The notes under the pieces are model-generated. The model saw nothing but the letters and a program-made list of their open reading frames with translations. It made no database searches and was not told the origin of the DNA. From Psychromonas sp030397575 (GTDB taxonomy: Bacteria > Pseudomonadota > Gammaproteobacteria > Enterobacterales > Psychromonadaceae), in NCBI RefSeq assembly GCF_046250175.1, contig NZ_CP176468.1: a stretch of 64,000 bases of DNA, one strand, 5' to 3'. Shown here one piece after another: positions 26,207 through 34,251 of the stretch (its first letter is position 1; every line of letters begins with the position of its first letter). The position numbers were made by a program, and so were the translations under genes.

Positions 26207-26605
26207 TTAGAGTTGAGTTTTTATGGCACCAAGCACCATTTTACGAGTGATTAATCCAACATAGACCTTGTCTTCATCTAATACTGGGTACATTTTAGGT
26301 TTCTCATTGATCATCTTTTGCGCTAAGTCGACAATACTTAATGTAGAAGGAATACTTAATGGAGCACCAGACATAACATCCTCAACTAAAGCAGAATGAT
26401 CACTGTAATAACTTGCTTCAATTAATTTAGCTAAACAATCTTGTTCAGACAACCAACCTACAACATGTCCTTCAGAGTTGACCACGGGTCCACCAATTAA
26501 ATTAGATGCTAAAAGCTTGTCCACTGCTGTTTGTAAATTCATTTCTTTAGTAAATGCAATCGTCTTACCTGACATGAATTTCTTCACCTGTAAATTATCT
26601 AACAT
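26207..26605 (-). CDS. CBS-domain-pair protein
   Basis: 132 residues made of two CBS motifs and little else (first about 8-70 around NLIGGPVVNSEGHVVGWLSE, second about 78-130 around YPVLDEDKVYVGLITRK). Such small proteins bind adenosyl nucleotides and regulate partners; the partner is unknown. The start chosen has AGGGA seven bases upstream; an ATG 15 bases earlier has none. The gene is alone on its strand. Confidence 0.85.
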   Translation of the reverse strand: MLDNLQVKKFMSGKTIAFTKEMNLQTAVDKLLASNLIGGPVVNSEGHVVGWLSEQDCLAKLIEASYYSDHSALVEDVMSGAPLSIPSTLSIVDLAQKMINEKPKMYPVLDEDKVYVGLITRKMVLGAIKTQL

Positions 26606-26727
26606 ATTCAGATCCCTCATTTTTTATGTTGTTTTTTAAATCTAGACCATTTTAATCACAAAGTCGACATAGCACATTCTATAGTGTGATAAACTAATCT
26701 TTTCAAATTTTACCAAAGGGTTTCAAT

Positions 26728-27273
26728 ATGGCTTCATTACAAGATCAATTAATGAATTCAGGATTAATCAATAAACAAAAAGCGAAACAGGCGCAAACTG
26801 AAAAACGCCGTCAAGCGAAACAAAAAAAGAAAAAAGGCACTGTCGCTGTTTCTGATCTTCAAAAAGCAGTACAAGAAAAAGCAGAATTGCAAAAACAAAA
26901 AGATTTAGAAAATAATCAACAAACGCAACAAGAGCTAGCAGCACGTGCCGCACATGGCAAGCTAATACAAATGATTGCACAACATTGTGAAAAGGATTAT
27001 CAAGGCGAACTGGATTATCATTTCACCTATGACAATAAAGTGAAACGTATTGCTGTAACACCTAAAATTCAACAAGGCTTAATTAAGGGTAGTTTTGCAA
27101 TTTGTGTTTTAAACGATGAGTTTTATTTAATTAATAAAGAAGCAGCAGAAAAGTTACGTGCCATTGATGAGTCAGTATTAGTTGCATTACACGACCAAAG
27201 TGAAAATGACACTGCAACTGATGAAGATGATCCGTACGCAGAATTTGCAATTCCTGATGACTTAATGTGGTAG
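26728..27273 (+). CDS. yaiL: DUF2058 family protein (YaiL-like)
   Basis: 181 residues. The N-terminal third is a highly charged helical arm (GLINKQKAKQAQTEKRRQ, then a Lys-run), probably nucleic-acid or ribosome binding. It is followed by the DUF2058 core (HGKLIQMIAQHC, YHFTYDNKVKRIAVTPKIQ, GSFAICVLNDEFYLI) and an acidic tail. Family function is unknown; members are annotated as nucleoprotein or polynucleotide-associated. AAGGG lies upstream of the ATG. It is divergent from the CBS gene. Confidence 0.9.
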   Translation: MASLQDQLMNSGLINKQKAKQAQTEKRRQAKQKKKKGTVAVSDLQKAVQEKAELQKQKDLENNQQTQQELAARAAHGKLIQMIAQHCEKDYQGELDYHFTYDNKVKRIAVTPKIQQGLIKGSFAICVLNDEFYLINKEAAEKLRAIDESVLVALHDQSENDTATDEDDPYAEFAIPDDLMW

Positions 27274-27376
27274 ATAGCCACTATAAATGACTTATTGCTA
27301 GTGGTAAGTAAATTAATTACTATCTACTTACCACCATATTTCAACGCTTTACCGAATACATGAGATACTAATATTT

Positions 27377-29698
27377 ATGAACTTTAAGGATTACCAACCT
27401 CAAATCAATGCATTGATTCCCTATAGAAATAAACCAGATTTTAATAGCATGCTTGATAAGATATTTTTTGGGGAAAGTAATAGCGATAAATTCCTAATTA
27501 AGATGGAACTCAATCGTCTTGTTAAACCTTGTACACGGATTATCGATTTACGTGAAAAAGTCATAGAAAAAACCGATCAATATGTACATTTTGAAATCAC
27601 CCACTACCTTACCTTATCGGCAAATAGAGCTCTTAAATCAGCAATTAAGCTATACGGAGGTTATACAGTCGGTGCTTATGAACATGTCATCGAGCATGTA
27701 CAAAAAGTAAAGCAGATTCAAAATGCAAAAGCACTACAAGCCAGTGCGACTGAAATAAATGAAAATATCACTGAAAACATAGAATTAAATAATCATCGCA
27801 GGCAAGCGGCTGCACGTATGTTTTTTGTGTCTAAGGTCAGTATCATATTAGCGGATGGTACCAACATCGAAGCTGCTACCTCTAATATTTCAGTAACTGG
27901 TATTAAAGTTAAATTACCTGAACAAGAACAATACTTAGAAGAGCAGTTAGTTAAAGTCATGTTTACTGCTTTAGGCAGTGAATATAAAGACAAAGCCATC
28001 ACCAACCGTAAAATTTGCTACCGTTTAGTTAAACAGCAGCAAGAACGAACTGGGTTTTATCTTTACCTCAATTTAGAAGATGACAAACCTGAATTTGTTA
28101 AATTTATTCAAGGGTTTATACGTGCCAACCAGCATAAGTATAAGTTAGATGTACTGTATTACTTTAGCATTGCGCGTGAAAAAGCATTAAAGAATAGCAC
28201 CTTAAATGCATTAAACACCTTACCGATTTTTCTAAATAGCAATCAAGAAAAGCCGATTCTTTTTATGCTGCGAAATGCAGTAAATAAAGAGATTCTGAAT
28301 CAATGGCGTTGTAATAATACCAATCAAATGCCCTTTCTGTTTACTGCTCAACGTTTAAAATCCTTTGTGGATTTGTCTCAACCTAAAATGAGCACTACAA
28401 TTTACAGCTTTACCTACATTAAAGAGGGTGAAGAATATCTGCTATCTGCTACAGAGCAAGAGCTACAACAAAGTGGCTTAAAACACCTTTTTATTGAATA
28501 TGGTAGAAGCAAGACTAATTGGCACTGCTACCACCTAACACTGCAAGAATACACCTATGAAGCCATCAAAAATTACAAGCTAACGGATGTGCGCCCTAAA
28601 ATTTTTAATGATATCACTCATGTTGCAACGTTAACTGAAATCGCAACACATGAAATGATAGAAATTGATCCAAGAGCAGAAAAAGGTAACCCCAATTTAC
28701 TCAATAAGTTTGTTCATAAAGATACCGAGAAAGGCTTTACTCCCACTTATGACCTATTTCCAGATGAATTACGTAAAGAAGAGCGCTACAGTTATACAAG
28801 TAATATCGAACTCAAAGTCGCAGAGCAAGTATTAGCCGCGAAAGTCGTTGATTTTTCAGGGTCTGGTTTAAAGATTGAATTAGCAACCCCTAAAGCGATT
28901 GCCAAGCGTAGTCTGGTCAGTATTAATTTTATTGATTTACAAAAAGTCACAAAACAGTTCACTTTAGCAAACATTAATTACCGCGTTGTTTCAGCCAGTG
29001 CAAAGCATATTTATCATTTACAAATAGCTTCACGTGATAGCTATATGACAATGCAGCAATTCTTTAGTTTACTAGTGAGAAGTAACCCTGCCCACTTTAA
29101 CGAAATCCCATTAAAGTCATATAAACAACCGGTTACACCGCGCTTACATGAGGCAGCAGAGGTCGCATTACATCCTGCTTTTTTCTATGTTTCAATCATT
29201 AATGGTAAGCCTAAAATTAGCTTTTCTTCAATTACGAGTACTTCATCCGCACTGAAACAAATTTTTAACTTTGACTGTAAAAGCAATAATCAAAATAACC
29301 ATATTCCGCTATCCAATAATCGATTACTCGATCGTCTCTTGGTTACGCCATTGCGACACACTAATCTTGGTGAAACCGTCTCCAATTTTGAACGCACGCT
29401 GTACGTCAAAAAAATTAAAGATGATAATAATAAGTGGTCTATTGAAACTTATTTAGATGAAGATTTTGAGTCTGAATTTGCTAAACGTGAATTTATTGTT
29501 GAACATAAAAAACTTGAACAGTTGCAGATACTTCACTATCGATTAAGCACTATTGATATCCCTAATTTGGCATTAGTTAAATCAGAATTAGATATTATCT
29601 CTTGCCATGCTATGCACCTTAGTAAGCGTTTAGAAGAAGAGTTATTAAATGTGAAAGCAATCATACAGGTCATAGATAGAACAGAACAAGTGTTGTAG
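27377..29698 (+). CDS. large protein with two PilZ domains (c-di-GMP effector)
   Basis: 773 residues with no signal peptide or membrane helix, so probably cytoplasmic. Two PilZ c-di-GMP-binding signatures are visible. The first has RRQAAAR followed by TSNISVTGIKV (residues about 137-180; N-x-S-x-x-G). The second has RKEERYSYTS followed by VDFSGSGLKIEL (about 468-500; D-x-S-x-x-G). The N-terminal 120 residues are helical. The region between the PilZ domains and the C-terminal 200 residues match no family I know. c-di-GMP binding is inferred; the output is unknown. The ribosome binding site is weak. Confidence 0.85.
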   Translation: MNFKDYQPQINALIPYRNKPDFNSMLDKIFFGESNSDKFLIKMELNRLVKPCTRIIDLREKVIEKTDQYVHFEITHYLTLSANRALKSAIKLYGGYTVGAYEHVIEHVQKVKQIQNAKALQASATEINENITENIELNNHRRQAAARMFFVSKVSIILADGTNIEAATSNISVTGIKVKLPEQEQYLEEQLVKVMFTALGSEYKDKAITNRKICYRLVKQQQERTGFYLYLNLEDDKPEFVKFIQGFIRANQHKYKLDVLYYFSIAREKALKNSTLNALNTLPIFLNSNQEKPILFMLRNAVNKEILNQWRCNNTNQMPFLFTAQRLKSFVDLSQPKMSTTIYSFTYIKEGEEYLLSATEQELQQSGLKHLFIEYGRSKTNWHCYHLTLQEYTYEAIKNYKLTDVRPKIFNDITHVATLTEIATHEMIEIDPRAEKGNPNLLNKFVHKDTEKGFTPTYDLFPDELRKEERYSYTSNIELKVAEQVLAAKVVDFSGSGLKIELATPKAIAKRSLVSINFIDLQKVTKQFTLANINYRVVSASAKHIYHLQIASRDSYMTMQQFFSLLVRSNPAHFNEIPLKSYKQPVTPRLHEAAEVALHPAFFYVSIINGKPKISFSSITSTSSALKQIFNFDCKSNNQNNHIPLSNNRLLDRLLVTPLRHTNLGETVSNFERTLYVKKIKDDNNKWSIETYLDEDFESEFAKREFIVEHKKLEQLQILHYRLSTIDIPNLALVKSELDIISCHAMHLSKRLEEELLNVKAIIQVIDRTEQVL

Positions 29699-29759
29699 CC
29701 GTTGCTTTTGAAAGTATGTGGGTTGTTAGATTTGTTACCAAGCACAGGGAAATGTAAAG

Positions 29760-29789
29760 GTTGAGTAGCCTTTTAAGTAGCTACTCAAC
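29760..29789. terminator. hairpin between PilZ gene and serB
   Basis: GTTGAGTAGC and GCTACTCAAC form a perfect 10-bp stem with a 10-base loop between convergent genes. T-tracts are short. Confidence 0.6.
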
Positions 29790-29797
29790 ATATAAGA

Positions 29798-30817
29798 CTA
29801 AGCTAAAGGTAAAGAAGCTTGTAACAAGCCTAACGCCCCTTCCAAATCTAAGTGATTAAGGGCCACAGAAGCTTTCTCTTGTACAATCGGTTTAGCATGA
29901 ATGGCAATGCCTAAAGAAGAAGCAGCCATCATAACCAAATCATTAGCGCCGTCGCCAATCGCAGCAGTTTGAGACATAGGTATATCAAACTGTTCAGCCA
30001 ACTCATTTAAGGTACGTGCTTTAACATCTGCGTTAACAATCTCGCCAATAACTTGACCTGTTAATGTATTATCTACAATCTCTAGGGTATTAGCATAGGC
30101 AACATCAAACCCGTGATCTTCCTTTAATCTGTTAGCAAAATAAGTAAAGCCCCCCGATGCAATCGCTACTTTCCAATTTGCAGCTTTTAATCCTGCAATC
30201 AGTGCTAATAAACCAGGCATTAATGGCATATTATCAGCGACTTCTTTAATCACACTTTCTGGTGCATTCGCTAATTTACCAACACGAGTACGTAGACTTT
30301 CATTAAAGTCTAACTCACCTCGCATTGCAGCGGCTGTTACCGCAGAAACTTGATCACCCACACCATATAAACGTGCAATTTCATCAATACACTCAATTTG
30401 AATTGTCGTTGAATCCATGTCCATTAAGACTAAACCCGGCTTAGAAAAATCTGGTAATTTAGCTACCAAAGCAAAGTCACAACCCGTATCAGTAGCAAAC
30501 TGCTTAATCACTTCTTGTAACTCATCTTTTGTTTTATCTAAAGATAACCTAACTAAATCAACCCCTTCGACTTGGCTTAAATGGTTCAATTGTGCTTTAG
30601 ACACTGACTGCTTAATTAATAAATTAGTTAACGTTATCAGTGTATTTGTGTTTAAATCTCTTCCCATTAAGACTAACTCAGATTGAGTAGCTATATCATT
30701 TGAGCCATTAATCAAGAATAATGAATGGTTATTTTCAATCATTGACTGTAAATCAGATTTCCATTGCATAATTGAAAGAGGGTTTGAAGGGAGTTGAAGT
30801 GTTATAGTCGTTTGCAC
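29798..30817 (-). CDS. serB: phosphoserine phosphatase
   Basis: 339 residues (E. coli 322). Last step of serine synthesis: phosphoserine to serine. The N-terminal third is the variable regulatory-like region. The HAD core has the motif I nucleophile in GLVLMDMDSTTIQIECIDEI, AMRGELDFNESLRTRV, motif II in VAIASGGFTYF, and motif IV in AIGDGANDLVMM. The start is GTG, with only a weak AGG upstream and no in-frame ATG before residue 17. It is divergent from the smp gene, a conserved pairing in gammaproteobacteria. Confidence 0.95.
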   Translation of the reverse strand: MQTTITLQLPSNPLSIMQWKSDLQSMIENNHSLFLINGSNDIATQSELVLMGRDLNTNTLITLTNLLIKQSVSKAQLNHLSQVEGVDLVRLSLDKTKDELQEVIKQFATDTGCDFALVAKLPDFSKPGLVLMDMDSTTIQIECIDEIARLYGVGDQVSAVTAAAMRGELDFNESLRTRVGKLANAPESVIKEVADNMPLMPGLLALIAGLKAANWKVAIASGGFTYFANRLKEDHGFDVAYANTLEIVDNTLTGQVIGEIVNADVKARTLNELAEQFDIPMSQTAAIGDGANDLVMMAASSLGIAIHAKPIVQEKASVALNHLDLEGALGLLQASLPLA

Positions 30818-30944
30818 TGTAATATGCCTATGGGTTAATTGATGTAAAATTCTGTTATAAAAATAGAATAAAAAGATGAGTCACAAGATAACGATTGCTA
30901 ATTTATAATGCAAGTAGAGATAGTGTAACGTAAGGGTTAAAGAT

Positions 30945-31595
30945 ATGGGTAAAAAAATTTTTTGGATAGTACGACTGTCACAAATAGCCGCAATACTGTG
31001 TCTATTTGCGATCATTGCTTTCCAATTTAACAGCCTACAAAATGAATCCAACGGTGTTCGTTACCAACAAACAGAAAAATTTTCCTATTCATTGACTAAC
31101 CTTGCAGCAGCTGAAGCTTCGCGCTATCTAGCCCAACAAAACCAAGAAGATTTAAAGTTATTAATAGATGATTTAAGCGACGATCCTATTGTTCGAGACG
31201 CAACTATCTATGATGAATTTGGAAAAATTATTTATCAATCAGAACAAGTGCTTCCTTTACCTGAATTACTACAATTGAATGATGAAGGCTCACATGCTGT
31301 TGATGGTGTGATTCCACATATTGCAGAGCTTTATTCTGATCAGACAAAAATTGGTTATATTCGTGTGACATTAGAACAGGGAAAAATTCTAAGCTTGATC
31401 GAAACTTATCAAGAGCGCGGCCTGTCTATTTTGAGCCTATTAACCTTGTTAGCTTTTATAGCTGGTATGTTATTAACCATCGTTTGCTATAAAAGAGTTA
31501 ATATTATTTACAAACAATCCTTAGCAGAGATACCTAAATTGATTGAGCGTACCAAATCAGAAGTCGCCAAATGGCAGAAAACGGAGGATAAATAA
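30945..31595 (+). CDS. ytjB: SMP/AhpA-family membrane protein (YtjB-like)
   Basis: 216 residues. An N-terminal membrane helix (about 9-28) is followed by a periplasmic domain of some 130 residues and a second helix (about 160-181, LSLLTLLAFIAGMLLTIVCY), then a short charged cytoplasmic tail. This plan and the location back to back with serB identify the YtjB/SMP family. The function is poorly known. Starts at ATG with AGGG upstream. Confidence 0.85.
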   Translation: MGKKIFWIVRLSQIAAILCLFAIIAFQFNSLQNESNGVRYQQTEKFSYSLTNLAAAEASRYLAQQNQEDLKLLIDDLSDDPIVRDATIYDEFGKIIYQSEQVLPLPELLQLNDEGSHAVDGVIPHIAELYSDQTKIGYIRVTLEQGKILSLIETYQERGLSILSLLTLLAFIAGMLLTIVCYKRVNIIYKQSLAEIPKLIERTKSEVAKWQKTEDK

Positions 31596-31655
31596 ACACT
31601 TAAGCCTTTCGCCGCACAAAAATACATCAAACAGTCTAAACTTAGTAAAGTTTTA

Positions 31656-31684
31656 TTGACAGTCTCACCAAGATGTCGCAAAAT
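31656..31684 (+). promoter_or_regulatory. candidate tRNA promoter
   Basis: A perfect -35 TTGACA is followed after 17 bases by CAAATC, a poor -10. It ends 27 bases before the mature tRNA. The -10 mismatch keeps confidence low. Confidence 0.35.
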
Positions 31685-31711
31685 CACTTTGCTTTCAACA
31701 GCTTCTTAATA

Positions 31712-31787
31712 AGCTCGCTTAACTCAGTTGGTAGAGTGCCGCCATGACATGGCGTAGGTCACTGGTTCAAGTCCAGTAGCGAGCACC
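31712..31787 (+). tRNA. tRNA-Val (anticodon GAC)
   Basis: 76 bases with encoded CCA. Acceptor arms GCTCGCT/AGCGAGC pair perfectly; D-stem ACTC/GAGT; T-arm ACTGG-TTCAAGT-CCAGT. The anticodon loop is ATGACAT with anticodon GAC at 31745-31747, as in E. coli tRNA-Val(GAC). Oddities: the first anticodon-stem pair (27-43) is C opposite T, and position 32 is A rather than a pyrimidine. The gene is single, not in a cluster. Confidence 0.88.
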
Positions 31788-32652
31788 ACTTTTTAGTCTC
31801 AAACCGCAACAAACATATTTGGCTTTAACAAGCGAATACCCTATTTTTGTTTAAAACACCTAAACCTCTGTTAAATTTTACTTTTAATAAAAACTCAAAG
31901 TAATATGACTAAAACTATCTATTGTTCAATTAGCTAGTGTCTATATTTCCTATATTGATATTTAATGCTCAAATACACACCTTCATGTTACAAAACACCT
32001 CTCTCCTTAGATCAGTGCCTTTGAGCATACAGACTACACTAAATTATGACCTTATCCCCTGAACGGGGTAAGTAAACTCATCTCTTGCTAATGAACTCCA
32101 CACCTAAAACGGCAGAAACTAACATAGTAAATTTGAACACATCTAGTTATTGAATTAATAACACTCTCCAATTAATTGGTAAAAAAGTGCTTTTCATTTT
32201 TAGAATACGATTTGCTAAATTGCCAACATAGCGCTGCTAAACAGCAAGAAGAAAATAAAAAATGATAATCAACCTGATGATGCCAGGCACAAATAACAAC
32301 AAATTAGTTACTTTAACTTGATGTTATTAATGAAAATATCGAGAGTTTTAAATTTAATACTTTTTAAATGAAACTATTAAACCTATGTGCAGTCTTTATT
32401 AATAGTATGTATTCATCATAAACACAACAAGTTAAACGATAAACATTCTCATTATGAAAGCCATCGAGAATTGACTTTTAATTAATGTGTGATTGATGTT
32501 AAATGTTCATATTATAGCCAAATAAAAAAGCTTTCTATTTATTTATATAAACCTAGTTTCACATTAAATAAAAATGTAAACCACTTATTAGTAACATCTT
32601 ATTGTCATCTATTAGTTAATATATTTTGGTCATCACTGGAGAGTTAAATTAT
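31788..32652. other. long A+T-rich gene-free region before opgG
   Basis: No credible ORF in about 860 bases. Structure seen: ATGCTCAAA (31965-31973) and TTTGAGCAT (32020-32028) are perfect inverted arms around 46 bases; CTTA-T-CCCC / GGGG-TAAG at 32051-32072 is a hairpin with one bulge. The stretch must hold the opgG promoter. A structured RNA or 5' leader is possible. Confidence 0.4.
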
Positions 32653-34251
32653 ATGCCATTGTTATCTACAAGCATGCGTCATTTTACTTTAAAAAAATTG
32701 ATAGTAGTAAGCAGTTTGTTGCCCGGTTTGGCAATCTCTGATACCACTTTTATTAATGAGACTTTACCAAGTGCACAAGCAGCAGACACGCCGAATATCA
32801 TCTATGCAGTAAATGGTGAATTTAATCGTAATACGGTAATTAATTTAGCGCGTGATTTGGCTAAAAAGTCATATCAAGAGCCTGACTCTACACTACCAGC
32901 TGAATTACAAGACCTAAACTATGACCAGTACCGAGATATCCGCTTTAACCCAAATGCGTCTATTTGGAAAAGTCAATCATTACCTTTTCAAATGCAACTA
33001 TTTCATCGCGGCTTTTACTTTAAAGAAACGGTAGAGGTAGCTATCGTTGAAAATGGCCAATCACAGCATTTACGTTATAACCCTGAAATGTTTACTACAG
33101 GAGAAGTAATGCAACGCGCCTTGCCTAATGCTGATGTTGGTTTTGCAGGTATTCGTTTACATAACCCGTTAAATTCACCAGATTACTATGATGAAGTCGC
33201 AGTGTTTCAAGGTGGCAGTTATTTCCGCTCTCTCGGTAAACATCAAGGTTATGGTTTATCAGCACGTGGTTTGGCTCTGAAAACTGCCGATCCTGAAGGC
33301 GAAGAGTTTCCCGCTTTTCGCGCATTTTGGATTGAGAAACCAGCCAATGATAGTAGCTCGATCGTTGTTTATGCCTTATTAGATAGTCCAAGTACCACAG
33401 GTGCTTACCGCTTTACTATTCGCCCTGGCGATAATACTGTGATGGATGTTGAAGCCACCCTATTTCCTCGTGAAGATTTAGATAAAGTAGGCCTCGCGCC
33501 CGCAACCAGTATGTTTATGTTTTCTTCTTACGACCGAGACCAAGTAGATGACTTTCGTCCTCGGGTTCACGACTCAGACGGATTATTGATGATTAACGGC
33601 CGTGGAGATAGATTATGGCGCCCTTTACGTAACCCTAATAACCTAGAGGTCAGTGCGTTTAGTGATAATGGTCCCCTTGGTTTTGGTTTAATACAACGCA
33701 ACCGTGATTTTAATAATTTTCAAGACTTAGAAGCTAAATATGAGCAACGTCCTAGTTTATGGGTTGAACCTTTGGGAGACTGGGCAAGAGGCTCTGTTGT
33801 ATTAGTTGAAATCCCAACAGACTCTGAAGTTAACGATAATATTGTTGCTTATTGGGCACCTAACGAGGTGATACCTGCAGGCTCGGAATACCATTTTGCT
33901 TATCGTTTATTGTGGGGACAAGCTCCCTCTGCGAATAAAGGTGAAGCGATCGTTGAAGCAACACGAAATGGTCGAGCAAGTATTAATGGTCCAACTGAAA
34001 AACGTTTGTTTGTTATTGACTACCGTTTTCCAAATCCAACTGACAACACCAACAATCAAAACCCTACTGCGCACATCGAAAATACAGCGGGTGAAATCCA
34101 TAACGTGGTTGTCGCTAAAAACCACAATAATGGATACCGCGTCACTTTTGAACTTGATCCACTTGATGCAGAATTAATTGAATTGAGATTGGACTTACAG
34201 TTTACCGATGGTAGAAAAGCGGAAAATTGGATGTATCAATGGACAAAATAA
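32653..34251 (+). CDS. opgG: periplasmic glucan biosynthesis protein OpgG
   Basis: 532 residues from ATG with GGAGAG nine bases upstream; an upstream in-frame TTG is unlikely. An N-terminal export signal is followed by the OpgG/OpgD domain, GH186-like, with FAGIRLHNPLNSPDYYDEVA, YGLSARGLALKT, EEFPAFRAFWIEKP, STTGAYRF, VHDSDGLLM, GFGLIQRNRDFNNFQDLE and NDNIVAYWAP. Family knowledge: OpgG acts in the periplasm on the beta-1,2-glucan backbone made by OpgH. Its end overlaps the start of opgH, which implies coupling. Confidence 0.93.
   Translation: MPLLSTSMRHFTLKKLIVVSSLLPGLAISDTTFINETLPSAQAADTPNIIYAVNGEFNRNTVINLARDLAKKSYQEPDSTLPAELQDLNYDQYRDIRFNPNASIWKSQSLPFQMQLFHRGFYFKETVEVAIVENGQSQHLRYNPEMFTTGEVMQRALPNADVGFAGIRLHNPLNSPDYYDEVAVFQGGSYFRSLGKHQGYGLSARGLALKTADPEGEEFPAFRAFWIEKPANDSSSIVVYALLDSPSTTGAYRFTIRPGDNTVMDVEATLFPREDLDKVGLAPATSMFMFSSYDRDQVDDFRPRVHDSDGLLMINGRGDRLWRPLRNPNNLEVSAFSDNGPLGFGLIQRNRDFNNFQDLEAKYEQRPSLWVEPLGDWARGSVVLVEIPTDSEVNDNIVAYWAPNEVIPAGSEYHFAYRLLWGQAPSANKGEAIVEATRNGRASINGPTEKRLFVIDYRFPNPTDNTNNQNPTAHIENTAGEIHNVVVAKNHNNGYRVTFELDPLDAELIELRLDLQFTDGRKAENWMYQWTK

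Noticed and set aside
32086..32151. 20-codon ORF in the gene-free region before opgG
   Set aside because: No Shine-Dalgarno, low complexity, and no sign of a membrane or known peptide.
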